DNA of 64,000 nucleotides from a virus. The translations under genes and the position numbers were made by a program. The notes under the pieces were generated by a model. It was not told the origin of the DNA and ran no database searches. It saw only the letters and a list, made by a program, of their open reading frames with translations. The DNA is taken from IMG/VR virus record IMGVR_UViG_3300035684_000001, positions 124,001 through 188,000 of that record; one strand, 5' to 3'. Shown here one piece after another: positions 34,263-42,962 of this stretch (the stretch's first letter is position 1; every line of letters starts with the position of its first letter).

Positions 34263-34985
34263 TTAGATAGTGATACCACATTTTGGAAGTTTCTTGCACA
34301 ACCAGTTGATATCACGATCGCTAATTTGATTGCCTCCGAGGTAGAGTCTTGTCAGATTAGTCAGCGATGCTAGTGGTTTGATATCGCTAATCTGATTGTT
34401 TTCGAGGGATAGCCCGACCAGATTAGTCAAAGTTGTTAGTGGCGTAAGATCGGTAACTTGACTGTCGCTGAGAGCAAGCCATTCCAAATTAGTCAAAGCT
34501 TGTAACGGTTCGAGGTTGGTAAATTGATAACCGTAGAGGTGATCGTAGATTACGAGATTAGTCAACTTAGTCAAAGCTCGTAACGCTTCAAGACTGCCGA
34601 TCTGGTTTGTTAAGTGTCTTGGCGGTTCAACGTCGCTAATCCGATTATTTCCTATGAAAAGCTCAGTTAGATTAATCAAAGAAGCTAGCGAATCAAAATT
34701 GCTGATTTGATTGCTTACCAGCATGAGCCAAGTTAGATTAGTCAAAGTTGTTAGTGGTGTAATATCGCTAACCGGATTGTCTCTGAGACAGAGCCGACTC
34801 AGGTTACTTAAAGAGGATAACGGCTTAATGTCGCTAATTTGATTGTTTTCAAGGTAAAGTGCCGTTAGGTTGACTAAAGATTCTAGCGGTTTAATCTCGC
34901 TGATTTGATAGTCAGCGAGATCAAGCTCTGTTAAATTGTTTAGGTCAAATTGAGCTAGAATTTTTTCAGTGTGTTGGATTGTCAT
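34263..34985 (-). CDS. Leucine-rich-repeat protein 1 (240 aa)
   Basis: Nearly the whole protein is built of ~22-residue SDS22/internalin-type repeats, e.g. LVNLTALYLENNQISDIKPL and LTNLTWLMLVSNQISNFDSL, about nine copies with one irregular 30-residue insert around residue 120. It ends NWLCKKLPKCGITI, shared in form with three other LRR genes here. No signal peptide or anchor, so it is cytoplasmic. Binding target unknown; curved LRR proteins usually mediate protein-protein contacts. Confidence 0.85.
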   Translation of the reverse strand: MTIQHTEKILAQFDLNNLTELDLADYQISEIKPLESLVNLTALYLENNQISDIKPLSSLSNLSRLCLRDNPVSDITPLTTLTNLTWLMLVSNQISNFDSLASLINLTELFIGNNRISDVEPPRHLTNQIGSLEALRALTKLTNLVIYDHLYGYQFTNLEPLQALTNLEWLALSDSQVTDLTPLTTLTNLVGLSLENNQISDIKPLASLTNLTRLYLGGNQISDRDINWLCKKLPKCGITI

Positions 34986-35051
34986 TGTTTTAAGTTTGCG
35001 ATCATGTTACTTTTTTATTGTAACAATTAATTAATAAAAATACAACAAACC

Positions 35052-35585
35052 ATGAAATTTAAAGCAACCAAAAACGAGTTCCCTGCGCTCCGATCGCGCC
35101 TAACACAACTACAAAAACAAGTAGTACCAACTGGTCAAAAGTGGGCAGAAGAGGCAGCGAAAGAATTTGAGGAAAAATACCGATCACACTTAGCGACACA
35201 GGGTAGGGGCGGCGCGCCTCCTCCGCTATCGGAGGCAACCGAGTATATGTACAGTCAGTACGGGGAAACGGACGGCTCTGGCATATTGAATCACATCGAA
35301 TTTGGAAGCAAGACTAATGCCAAGGGTGCGATCTCCTGGGTGGGAATTCCGTCTGGGAAACCGACCGTGGTGGCGATCGTCCAAGACAGGGGGGCAACAA
35401 TTACCGTTACCCCCAAAATGCGGGGTTTCCTTGCTTCACGGGGGATTTTCTTGCGGGCCGATACGATGGCGATCGTTGTGCCGGGGCGCGGGTCTTGGAG
35501 CGAATCGATTCATCGGGCGATCGGCGAAGCAAAAACTCGACTAAAGCGGGATTTTGGTATCATCCTTGGCGCAGGCAAAAAATAA
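35052..35585 (+). CDS. Tail-joining protein, HK97 gp10-like
   Basis: 177 residues. The pattern of a helical N terminus (SRLTQLQKQVVPTGQKWAEE), KEFEEKYRSHL, the turn RGGAPPPLSEATEYMYSQYG and a C-terminal RGSWSESIHRAIGEAKTRL is typical of HK97-gp10/virion-morphogenesis proteins that join head and tail. Leader acaacaaaccATG lacks Shine-Dalgarno. It is on the plus strand, separate from the inverted connector genes at 3.5-4.5 kb. Confidence 0.65.
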   Translation: MKFKATKNEFPALRSRLTQLQKQVVPTGQKWAEEAAKEFEEKYRSHLATQGRGGAPPPLSEATEYMYSQYGETDGSGILNHIEFGSKTNAKGAISWVGIPSGKPTVVAIVQDRGATITVTPKMRGFLASRGIFLRADTMAIVVPGRGSWSESIHRAIGEAKTRLKRDFGIILGAGKK

Positions 35586-35614
35586 GACCGTAAGATTTTT
35601 GGTCTTACGGTCTT
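35584..35614. terminator. Bidirectional hairpin terminator
   Basis: AAGACCGTAAGA...TCTTACGGTCTT between convergent 35052-35585 and 35619-35912. Confidence 0.8.
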
Positions 35615-35618
35615 ATTT

Positions 35619-35912
35619 TTAAATAGCTATACAGTAAACTAGCAGAGCTAATTCTAGCACTGCATTTACTGAATGTTTTGAGTACCCGCTTTTGCAGGAA
35701 ATCAAAAATGCTAAGGCATATTGAATTATTGTTAAGCCTATTATTTCAGTTACAAAATGAATTGGGATATGTATGATATATCCGTGTCCGTAGGACATCT
35801 CAATTGTTTTGACGATCGCCTCACCAAACTCCAACAAAGTAGTCGCTAGTGGAAAGATCTCCAGCAAAAATTGGATCGGATTACTTCGATCAACGTGATT
35901 ATTTAAGTTCAT
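35619..35912 (-). CDS. Small membrane protein (97 aa), moron-like
   Basis: ATG at 35912; TTTAAA and TATAAT 17 bases apart upstream. Hydrophobic segments at about 15-30, 48-70 (IPIHFVTEIIGLTIIQYALA) and 80-96 (ALLVYCIAI) predict two or three membrane spans. Could be a holin-like or superinfection-exclusion protein, but nothing proves this. Confidence 0.5.
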   Translation of the reverse strand: MNLNNHVDRSNPIQFLLEIFPLATTLLEFGEAIVKTIEMSYGHGYIIHIPIHFVTEIIGLTIIQYALAFLISCKSGYSKHSVNAVLELALLVYCIAI

Positions 35913-36033
35913 GATGCTTTGTTCTGTGTTTATAATAATATTATATCATAAAAATATATTAATTTAAACGTTAAATAGAATTTTCAGTATTATTTTGCTA
36001 TAATGTCAATTTTATAGTTTTAAAGTTTGAATA

Positions 36034-37074
36034 ATGGAAATAATTCGCACTTTTGATACTTCGATCACCCCTATTGGGATTAAAAACATAGCAAAATTTG
36101 AGAAGTTTTGGACAACCAAAGATCGAAAAAATTCAGCAGAAATCTTGCTTCCCCTCCTTCACCCAAGGCTTGCAGATAGCTGGATGGGATTTGAGTTGAA
36201 CGGATTTGGCGTGATGAGTGCAGCGATCGCCTCGACGGGCGACAATTGGTTTTACTTCGACAACGGGTGCTGGCAAGAGTCTGAATTTCCTGTTTTTGCT
36301 ACCGCTGCGGAGATTCGCGAAGGAATGTCGAAATGGGCTGGAGCAATTCAATTTTTAGTCCGCGTCGAGCCTAACTCTTTGTTCCGCGAACTGAAGATAG
36401 GTTACTCGGTTCGCCAAGATATGGTGGAATACATTCTAGAAACTGCACTGCCTCAAAAACTGACAGCGCCGATCACCTTTGCCCAGAACGTCGCAATCAA
36501 CAGCGACGGATATTCAACCCCATTCCCGCAGGGCTTTGACGGAAGCGCTCTGACAGACGTAAAATTCCAGCTATTTAACGAGTTCCCCGTCTCGGCAACG
36601 CCCGTGCCAGAGTTGGGAAATATACAGCTTTCTGAAAAATTAACAGGTGGGGTGATCGGGCAACTGCTATTCTCTGTCGCCCCCAGCGTCGAGTTCAGTC
36701 AGTACCTCTACCAAATATCGACTGTTCCCTGCGTCGTAATTCGCGAACTCGAAGAAGGTGTTCATCACCGACCGCAGTGGGAAGATACCATCCAAGTCTC
36801 AGAAACCGAAAGCATTAAAGTGCCGCTGGTTTACGGAAGCGATCGCGCGATCGAGATTTCTTGCATTGCATCGAAAGAAGGCGAAGCGAGACAGGTGGCG
36901 ATCGGGCTGATGTCGTTAATTCAGCAAAATGGAAAAGTTTATTCCCCGCCACACGATCTGGCGATCGGGTTGCAAGTAGTGGGAAATTTTAAAAAAGGAA
37001 CGCAGAACTATATTAAAAGTGGAAGTTTGCCAACAATGAGTTTTAAAGTTTTAATGCGTAATATTAGCAACTAA
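36034..37074 (+). CDS. Phage structural protein of unknown role (346 aa)
   Basis: ATG at 36034, with TGCTATAAT upstream. Mixed alpha/beta; two internally similar beta halves seem present (around PRLADSWMGFELNGFG and PPHDLAIGLQVVGNF). Position after the gp10-like protein suggests a neck, tail-terminator or tail-associated role. No recognisable family motif. Confidence 0.5.
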   Translation: MEIIRTFDTSITPIGIKNIAKFEKFWTTKDRKNSAEILLPLLHPRLADSWMGFELNGFGVMSAAIASTGDNWFYFDNGCWQESEFPVFATAAEIREGMSKWAGAIQFLVRVEPNSLFRELKIGYSVRQDMVEYILETALPQKLTAPITFAQNVAINSDGYSTPFPQGFDGSALTDVKFQLFNEFPVSATPVPELGNIQLSEKLTGGVIGQLLFSVAPSVEFSQYLYQISTVPCVVIRELEEGVHHRPQWEDTIQVSETESIKVPLVYGSDRAIEISCIASKEGEARQVAIGLMSLIQQNGKVYSPPHDLAIGLQVVGNFKKGTQNYIKSGSLPTMSFKVLMRNISN

Positions 37075-37118
37075 TTATGTTATACTAAAAAAGTAAATCA
37101 CAAACCAAATAAACAAAA

Positions 37119-37706
37119 ATGAAAATTGCAAAACAAAGTATTGCACAATATTTAACTGTTGTCAGTGCAACTCAACTCAGCAACTACAGCTTATTGACTT
37201 CTTTTATAGACCTCAGTCATGTTGCACTCAAAGACCATCAGATTAACGATATTAGTTTTATATCTTTTTGTAGAAAACTAAGCTGGCTCGGACTCGGAGA
37301 CAATCAAATTGAAGATATTAGTTCGCTGTCTTCGTTAATTTCTTTGACCGACTTATTTCTTGGACAAAATCAAATTAAAGACATTAGTCCGCTAGCTGGC
37401 TTGATTAATTTGACCGGTCTTGGTCTTGGCGACAATCCGATCAAAGAAATTGATCCGTTAAGTTCTTTGATCAATTTGACTCATCTCGAATTTGGAAATA
37501 ATCAAATTGAAAGTATCAGTTCGTTAGTTTCTTTGGTTAATTTAAAATGTCTCGCTCTTGGAAACAATTGCATCACAGATATTAGCCCGTTAGCATCTCT
37601 GGGTAATTTGACTTTACTCCACCTTGGAAGTAATCGCGTTAGCGACAAAAATATGAGTTGGCTACGCAACAAATTACCAAATTGCCGTATCACAATGGAC
37701 GAGTAA
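37119..37706 (+). CDS. Leucine-rich-repeat protein 2 (195 aa)
   Basis: ATG at 37119 after TGTTATACT and an A-rich leader. About six repeats of the type LINLTGLGLGDNPIKEIDPL. Ends SWLRNKLPNCRIT, parallel to LRR protein 1. Hydrophilic, no signal peptide. Paralogue in the moron island; target unknown. Confidence 0.85.
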   Translation: MKIAKQSIAQYLTVVSATQLSNYSLLTSFIDLSHVALKDHQINDISFISFCRKLSWLGLGDNQIEDISSLSSLISLTDLFLGQNQIKDISPLAGLINLTGLGLGDNPIKEIDPLSSLINLTHLEFGNNQIESISSLVSLVNLKCLALGNNCITDISPLASLGNLTLLHLGSNRVSDKNMSWLRNKLPNCRITMDE

Positions 37707-37714
37707 TAAAAACC

Positions 37715-37748
37715 AACACGCAGTTAAATTAGAATTTAACTGCGTGTT
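37715..37748. terminator. Hairpin terminator
   Basis: AACACGCAGTTAAAT...ATTTAACTGCGTGTT follows LRR gene 2. Confidence 0.8.
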
Positions 37749-37823
37749 GTTGTGTTTAATACTTGCGTCAATAAGTTGATTGCGTTACAATAGGTGTGGT
37801 TTACAATTGACAAACACAAAGCA

Positions 37824-38246
37824 ATGAAATTACTAACAGTCGGAATTCTTTCTTCACTACAGATGGTTACAAATCACTGGGGCAATAGAGAAAGATTGTG
37901 TGATCTGCTTGAACAATTAGTGGGCGATCGTAATCCTAGTTGGGAAACAGAAATTTCACCTCAAAAGTTTAAAACTGAATACCCCAAAACCTTTGATTTG
38001 ATCGAAACAACAAAGGTGGATGTAATGAAAAGAACCTATGTTCGCAACTCTTTAGACACATGGACGATTGAAGAATCAGGCGTAAGCATCGAAGATGCGG
38101 TAAAGACAATAAATGCGTACCCCCGCAATTTCATCATGGTTTCTAAGGCAGCGTCTGAGTTGATGAAAGATAAGCTCACTTGTGATACTTATTTTGTCGA
38201 TGGCTTTGTTCATTTGAGCGGGAAACAAATTAAAGCGTATGACTAG
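37824..38246 (+). CDS. Hypothetical protein (140 aa)
   Basis: ATG at 37824 with the leader caaacacaaagcaATG is preferred over the in-frame GTG at 37794. Soluble, helical, with WETEISPQKFKTEYPKTFDL and an IEDAVKTINAYPRNF segment. A private terminator follows at 38312. Not recognised. Confidence 0.5.
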   Translation: MKLLTVGILSSLQMVTNHWGNRERLCDLLEQLVGDRNPSWETEISPQKFKTEYPKTFDLIETTKVDVMKRTYVRNSLDTWTIEESGVSIEDAVKTINAYPRNFIMVSKAASELMKDKLTCDTYFVDGFVHLSGKQIKAYD

Positions 38247-38311
38247 CCTACTAAACTATTTAGTTAAATGTCGTAGCGCGATTACCCGCAGCATTCTAGA
38301 TTGATTTAGTT

Positions 38312-38349
38312 GAAAAAACCTTGGAGTTAATTCAATTCCAAGGCTTTTT
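38312..38349. terminator. Hairpin terminator
   Basis: AAAAAACCTTGGA...TTCCAAGGCTTTTT, downstream of 37824-38246. Confidence 0.8.
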
Positions 38350-38444
38350 CATGCGAATTTGTTAATAAGCTTTTAAGTATTAATATTTAAAATTGGGTAA
38401 TTAATATGTTATAATTAAAATGTAAACACTCAATTCACAAAACA

Positions 38445-38921
38445 ATGACAATGCGATTTACCCAAAGCAAATTTTATGTCTTTGACGATCTAAACAATCT
38501 TACTGGATTGACCGTCGCGGACAGTCAAATCAATGACGTTAAATTTTTGACTCCTCTAACAAACCTGAGAATGCTCAGACTTAACAACAATGACATTAGC
38601 AACATTAAACCGTTAGAATCTTTAGTAAATCTAGAAAGACTTGATCTTAACAACAATCAAATTAGCGACATTAAATCATTAGCTAATTTAACCAATTTGC
38701 ATTGGCTTTATCTTGAGAACAATCCAGTAAAAGATATTGAGCCATTAGCTAATTTAACTAAGCTAACAAGGCTCAATCTGAGCAAGACGCTAACAACAAC
38801 TTCTCGTGTAATGTGGTTAAAAAAACGACTCCCACATTGCGAAATTCGTTACGCATTCGTAAAAAACAACATACATTACGTAAAAAGGAATAATGAATGG
38901 TATATTCATACAGAAGAATAA
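38445..38921 (+). CDS. Leucine-rich-repeat protein 3 (158 aa)
   Basis: ATG at 38445 after TGTTATAAT and leader ttcacaaaacaATG. Four to five repeats (LVNLERLDLNNNQISDIKSL), then the conserved cap MWLKKRLPHCEIR and a 20-residue tail unlike the others. Cytoplasmic. Same family as LRR 1, 2 and 4. Confidence 0.85.
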   Translation: MTMRFTQSKFYVFDDLNNLTGLTVADSQINDVKFLTPLTNLRMLRLNNNDISNIKPLESLVNLERLDLNNNQISDIKSLANLTNLHWLYLENNPVKDIEPLANLTKLTRLNLSKTLTTTSRVMWLKKRLPHCEIRYAFVKNNIHYVKRNNEWYIHTEE

Positions 38922-38949
38922 TGTGTTAGTATAAAGACTAATACAACTG

Positions 38950-38986
38950 AAAAAGCTTTGGAACCGAATTAGTTCCAAAGCTTTTT
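38950..38986. terminator. Hairpin terminator
   Basis: AAAAAGCTTTGGAAC...GTTCCAAAGCTTTTTT follows LRR gene 3. Confidence 0.85.
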
Positions 38987-39016
38987 TGTACAAGTTTATC
39001 AAAAATATCAAAATTA

Positions 39017-39045
39017 TTGCACGATTGATAAAATTAAGTTATAAT
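39017..39045 (+). promoter_or_regulatory. Promoter of the SAP membrane protein gene
   Basis: TTGCAC (39017-39022), 17 bases, TATAAT (39040-39045, in aGTTATAAT). The leader ends acacaaaacaatcATG. Confidence 0.65.
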
Positions 39046-39107
39046 TAGGTATAAGCAAGAGAACACTTCACAAACCTTTTGCAAGCAATTTACAACACAA
39101 AACAATC

Positions 39108-39890
39108 ATGAAAGTTCAAAACATTTTCATGTCAGCAGCGATGCTGGCAATCTTTGTATTGGCGACACTGAATTTAATCATCGGATTATTTCAGCGTGTC
39201 ATCGAAATCATGCAAGCAGTCTTAGTTACAACCCTTGTTATAGCCAAAATTGCTTGCAAAGCAGTCAAAGTATTCCAGCAACTGCTGGAAGTTTTTGACT
39301 GGGTATTGTCGGAAATCGTCAACACTGTTGATTCGATTCATTCTTCCCTTGAGGACTGGATGGTATCGACTGTACCAATTCCGACAATCGCGCCCCCCAA
39401 CAAATCAACCCTAATCCTCACCAGCGCAGCAAGTTTCCTCTCGGAAATAACTGCATTTGAGGAAAGAGCGATCGTCTCCCTTGAGTCGATAATATTCCAA
39501 TGTAAACCACTGATGCTTGTCGGTGCAGCACCTATCCCCTTGGAAAGAACTGCATTCGAGTATCATGCCATAAGCGCGATCGCCCGCTCCCTTGAGTTGG
39601 CAATTGTAGAACCAGATGAGGCGATCAAATCCCTTGAGGCGATCGTCGAAGTAACTACCAAGCCCCTCGGCAAGGTGATTACTATCGGAAAAAAAACAGA
39701 GCTAATACCTTTGTCAGTCCCGGGAGTTTACGTGCAACGGACTCCCAATAAAAAACGCTCGAAAGGTGAACTTAGCAAACTCACTGTACCCAAGCTCCGC
39801 GAGCTAATTGCGGAAAGCAACTCCTCAGTTGCAAAACCAAAAAAATCAGCCAAAAAATCAGTCCTTGTGGACTGGTTGATGGTTAATTAA
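39108..39890 (+). CDS. Membrane protein with C-terminal SAP-like domain (260 aa)
   Basis: Residues ~8-30 (AAMLAIFVLATLNLIIGLF) and ~38-55 are hydrophobic and likely membrane-embedded. The middle has degenerate SLE units (SSLED, VSLES, RSLEL, KSLEA). The C terminus (GELSKLTVPKLRELIAES, then KPKKSAKKSVLVDWL) fits a SAP nucleic-acid-binding domain. Membrane plus SAP is unusual; tethering of DNA to the membrane is one guess. In-frame sequence after the stop keeps coding for the SLE repeat (to 39947), so the gene was probably longer. Confidence 0.65.
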   Translation: MKVQNIFMSAAMLAIFVLATLNLIIGLFQRVIEIMQAVLVTTLVIAKIACKAVKVFQQLLEVFDWVLSEIVNTVDSIHSSLEDWMVSTVPIPTIAPPNKSTLILTSAASFLSEITAFEERAIVSLESIIFQCKPLMLVGAAPIPLERTAFEYHAISAIARSLELAIVEPDEAIKSLEAIVEVTTKPLGKVITIGKKTELIPLSVPGVYVQRTPNKKRSKGELSKLTVPKLRELIAESNSSVAKPKKSAKKSVLVDWLMVN

Positions 39891-39947
39891 CGACGGGCGA
39901 TCAAATCCCTAGACCAGATCGCTCATAACTCCCTTGAGTTGAAATAA

Positions 39948-39980
39948 AAACCGATTTAATCCCTTGATTAAGTCGGTTTT
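39948..39980 (+). promoter_or_regulatory. Leader hairpin / terminator before the next gene
   Basis: AAACCGATTTAATC pairs with GATTAAGTCGGTTTTTT (one mismatch). The next ATG is at 39988, only a few bases after the T run, as with the late leaders. Confidence 0.65.
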
Positions 39981-39987
39981 TTAGTAT

Positions 39988-40536
39988 ATGCTTAAATTAG
40001 CTAGTAAATACAAAGAACTTATGTCAATGTTAAACAACAAAAGACCAATTGAAGCAAAATACAGCCAATCGTCATTGCTACACATATTATCGAACAAAGA
40101 TTACTTAAATTACTGCTGTGACTCTCAACTGATTCAAAATTACTGGCGCAGTCCTGAGTATATGGTGTATCCAATGAACGAGGTTATGCAACAACCTATA
40201 CCCGTTGTAGCAAGCAATATAAATCCAGGAGATTTTTTTAATTTAGGGAATTCAAAAAAAGCACAAATTGCAATGGTTACAGAAAAACAAACAGTATGCC
40301 AATCTGCATTAAAAGAACAATCATGGAAACCTTCAGTACACAAGCCAGGAGGTGACTATTTGCGATACCATATTCAAAGCGATCGGGGTGGATTTTTTTA
40401 CGAACAGCCACATAAGGAAATGATTTCCGGTTTTTTTCAATGGTTGCCATTGCCTTGCCAGTTGACTGCAATAGGGATGATTGCTGAAGCTCAAGAATTG
40501 CAAGAGATCCTGTTTGTGGTGGCTAGTTTTAAATAA
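39988..40536 (+). CDS. Hypothetical protein (182 aa)
   Basis: ATG at 39988 directly after the leader hairpin; a second in-frame ATG occurs at codon 12. Soluble, with aromatic-rich C terminus (GGFFYEQPHKEMISGFFQWL). Family not recognised. It ends the plus-strand block before the minus-strand early operon. Confidence 0.5.
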   Translation: MLKLASKYKELMSMLNNKRPIEAKYSQSSLLHILSNKDYLNYCCDSQLIQNYWRSPEYMVYPMNEVMQQPIPVVASNINPGDFFNLGNSKKAQIAMVTEKQTVCQSALKEQSWKPSVHKPGGDYLRYHIQSDRGGFFYEQPHKEMISGFFQWLPLPCQLTAIGMIAEAQELQEILFVVASFK

Positions 40537-40582
40537 AAAATAAATTGGTTATTTAATTGTCCGTAAATCCTTTGTTAAAATT

Positions 40583-40620
40583 AAAAGCCCGATTCAATCC
40601 TTGGATTGCGTTGGGTTCTT
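40583..40620. terminator. Imperfect hairpin terminator
   Basis: AAAAGCCC...CAATCC-tt-GGATTG...GGGTTCTTT between convergent genes. Confidence 0.6.
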
Positions 40621-40642
40621 TGTTATTAAAAAGTAAGTACCG

Positions 40643-40756
40643 CTAGAAATTTAACTGAGCAAACAACTTGTCGAGAGCTTTTAGGATGCGAACTTGGGTA
40701 ACAGGTTTCATGGTTTTTGGTTTGGCTAGAGTAAGTAATTTTTGATTAACAAGCAT
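40643..40756 (-). CDS. 37-residue basic peptide coupled to the methyltransferase
   Basis: ATG at 40756 overlaps the end of the methyltransferase gene out of frame; stop TAG at 40645-40643. Product MLVNQKLLTLAKPKTMKPVT plus VRILKALDKLFAQLNF, basic and amphipathic. Coupling by overlap suggests a real small gene, but evidence is limited. Confidence 0.35.
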   Translation of the reverse strand: MLVNQKLLTLAKPKTMKPVTQVRILKALDKLFAQLNF

Positions 40757-41999
40757 GGCATTGAACTCCGTTACTGCTGGAATTAATTTGTCGTTCAAGT
40801 GCCGTATAAATAGTTTCAGCAACTTCTACAGCAACGCCATTACCAATTCCTTCGCTAGCAAGTGCATTGTTGGTAGGTAACTTGTAGTCGTCACGCAAGC
40901 CCTGCAACCTTGCCAACATCCTTGTAGAAAATTTCACAAAAATGCAGTTTTCAAGAATAAATTGAAGTTGAGATTCAGGAGATTGCAACGGATTCAATTT
41001 TATCCGATCGCCCGACAAGACTCCTGTAGGGTACGCACCGGGAGTTACGGTCACTGTTGGCTTGTCCCCCAAGCGAATAGTTGGAGAATTGTTACCAGCA
41101 TTTGCACCCGGAACGAGTATCGCTGTCGGCCAGTGACTTTCGGAGTTACAACTGCCGATGATCGTGTATGCGGGTTTTTGTTCGTCACAGAAGGTAATTT
41201 CGCGACCAGCATTTTTGCCGTCTACAATCAAGGAGTTAAATTCTTTAAGCTTACCAAGGGCGATCGCCTCCTTCAGTCGATTCATCTGCCATTTAGCTAA
41301 ACCGTTTGTCCTGCGATCGCCCTTGGTTTGATGAAAAAGCCAATCAGATTTTTCAGAATCCCAGGTATAGTAGGGGCGATCGGGTAACAAATCTGTTACC
41401 GCTTCAAGCCAGCCTTTCCAAGGTTTAATAGGATCACCGAATAGTTGTGGTATCGGGTTCTTGGCGTGTGTTGGGGCGATCGCTGGTACTGAACCAATAT
41501 CTTTGCGAGTCGCAATCAAAAACATTCGCTTCCGTGTTTGGGGTGTGCCGTAGTCAGCGGCATTCAGCACAAAGGTTTGTGTGTTATAGAACAATTGCCA
41601 CAATTCCCTTTTTAAATGATTGTAACTCCTAGAGCCGATGTAGCCCTCTACATTTTCGACAACCACACACTTGGGCATTAGTATTTTTATATGATCCGCG
41701 ACTGCAAAAGCAGAACTTGTTTGTTCTAGTCCTTCTGCACCGCCTTTTTTTCCTCTTGAAAACTCGTCACACTCGGGTGATACCCAATAGATGTCTAGAT
41801 TACCTTTGCCAATTTTAAAATTTTCTGCACAGACATCTTGGACTTTTGAAATCAAAAGATGTTCAGCGCCGTGATTCGGGATATACATTTCTTTTGCTAT
41901 TTTTTCCCAAAATTCAACTGCAAAGATCAATTTCCCACCGCGTTGTTTAAAGGCTTCATCGACTGTCCCAGCTCCGCTGAATTCAGTTCCACACAACAT
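40746..41999 (-). CDS. DNA (cytosine-5) methyltransferase 1 (417 aa)
   Basis: agagga precedes ATG 41999. Motif I variant CGTEFSGAGTVDEAF, catalytic motif IV SPECDEFSRG (C77), motif VI ENVEGY (115-120), motif VIII QTRKRMFLIA, and motif X-like GNGVAVEVAETI near the end. Together these define a C5 methyltransferase; the SPEC variant of PC is seen in phage and other orphan enzymes. Target sequence unknown; no restriction partner nearby, so self-protection of phage DNA is likely. The second enzyme is at 42962-44092. Confidence 0.85.
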   Translation of the reverse strand: MLCGTEFSGAGTVDEAFKQRGGKLIFAVEFWEKIAKEMYIPNHGAEHLLISKVQDVCAENFKIGKGNLDIYWVSPECDEFSRGKKGGAEGLEQTSSAFAVADHIKILMPKCVVVENVEGYIGSRSYNHLKRELWQLFYNTQTFVLNAADYGTPQTRKRMFLIATRKDIGSVPAIAPTHAKNPIPQLFGDPIKPWKGWLEAVTDLLPDRPYYTWDSEKSDWLFHQTKGDRRTNGLAKWQMNRLKEAIALGKLKEFNSLIVDGKNAGREITFCDEQKPAYTIIGSCNSESHWPTAILVPGANAGNNSPTIRLGDKPTVTVTPGAYPTGVLSGDRIKLNPLQSPESQLQFILENCIFVKFSTRMLARLQGLRDDYKLPTNNALASEGIGNGVAVEVAETIYTALERQINSSSNGVQCHAC

Positions 42000-42074
42000 A
42001 TTGAAATCCTCTTTCTAACTACCATTACCCCAAAGCCTTGCGAATTGTTGAGATTTGCGAGGCTTTGTTTTGTC

Positions 42075-42962
42075 CTACAGCACGAAACCCGCTGCGTGTT
42101 CGTAACCGCCACCGCCCAGCGAAGTCGCAATTATCTCGACATCAGCACCGCCGTAACGGCGCGATCGTAGGGAAACTTGTTTCGGATCATCAGTTGTTAG
42201 GGCCACGAACGGATGTTGCGGAAGCCGAATAGCCGCCCGCGCCCCCACCATTGAGTAATGTCGGTGCAGGTCGGGGCGATCGCGCAAATCGAAATAAGGA
42301 ACCGACACGCCAGCGACATCCATAAATTCAAGAGATTTATCGTCTAAATATTGATCGATCAACCTATTGCGTTCAGCAATTTTTGGCAATCCTTCCTGTA
42401 TGAGTATAGATTTAGGAATCCCGCACAGTTCGTCAAAAAACTTAAACGCAGCTACACCGGAACCGTACTCGCGACGACGAGCACTCATCGCCTCTCCGAT
42501 CGCCTCTGACTCAGGAATTTCGCCCTGATAGTAACCGTCAGCACCGATGTCGCGCTGGCGGACATAGGGGAGAAACCAGGGCATTGCCAATCTTCCTGCA
42601 ATCCCAGTACCGTGAAAATATTTCCAGGCAAGTGTCGCACCGCATTCGGCAATGTCGAATACTCCAAATTTTGCAACAAACTCTTTGCCTTTGTGGTGAT
42701 CCAAGACCACCAGTTTATTAGCTTGCCTCTTTATTTGATTAAGAATCGATTCAGGATAACTGATATCTACTAAATAAAGGTCATTACCCATTGACTTGAA
42801 AGGCAAAGATTCAAACCTATAGTCGTCTGATTTGAGGTGGACTTGCGGAATTAATTCCCACCCATGCCCCCCGATTGCCCGTGCAGCAATCCATGAAGCG
42901 CAGATAGCGTCAGGACAATCAATTCCGTCTTTGATTTGGTGGTAAACAATGTTAATCCACAT
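42075..42962 (-). CDS. DHH-family phosphoesterase (295 aa)
   Basis: ATG at 42962 overlaps the upstream stop (TAATG). DH-motifs: DCPDAICASWIA, LVDISYP, VVLDHHKGKEF (DHH), and a C-terminal GGGYEHAAGFVL of the DHHA type. The family includes RecJ-like nucleases, nanoRNases and cyclic-dinucleotide phosphodiesterases. In a phage, degradation of cyclic-nucleotide immune signals or nanoRNA is possible; the substrate cannot be read from sequence. Lies between two methyltransferase genes in one operon. Confidence 0.75.
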   Translation of the reverse strand: MWINIVYHQIKDGIDCPDAICASWIAARAIGGHGWELIPQVHLKSDDYRFESLPFKSMGNDLYLVDISYPESILNQIKRQANKLVVLDHHKGKEFVAKFGVFDIAECGATLAWKYFHGTGIAGRLAMPWFLPYVRQRDIGADGYYQGEIPESEAIGEAMSARRREYGSGVAAFKFFDELCGIPKSILIQEGLPKIAERNRLIDQYLDDKSLEFMDVAGVSVPYFDLRDRPDLHRHYSMVGARAAIRLPQHPFVALTTDDPKQVSLRSRRYGGADVEIIATSLGGGGYEHAAGFVL

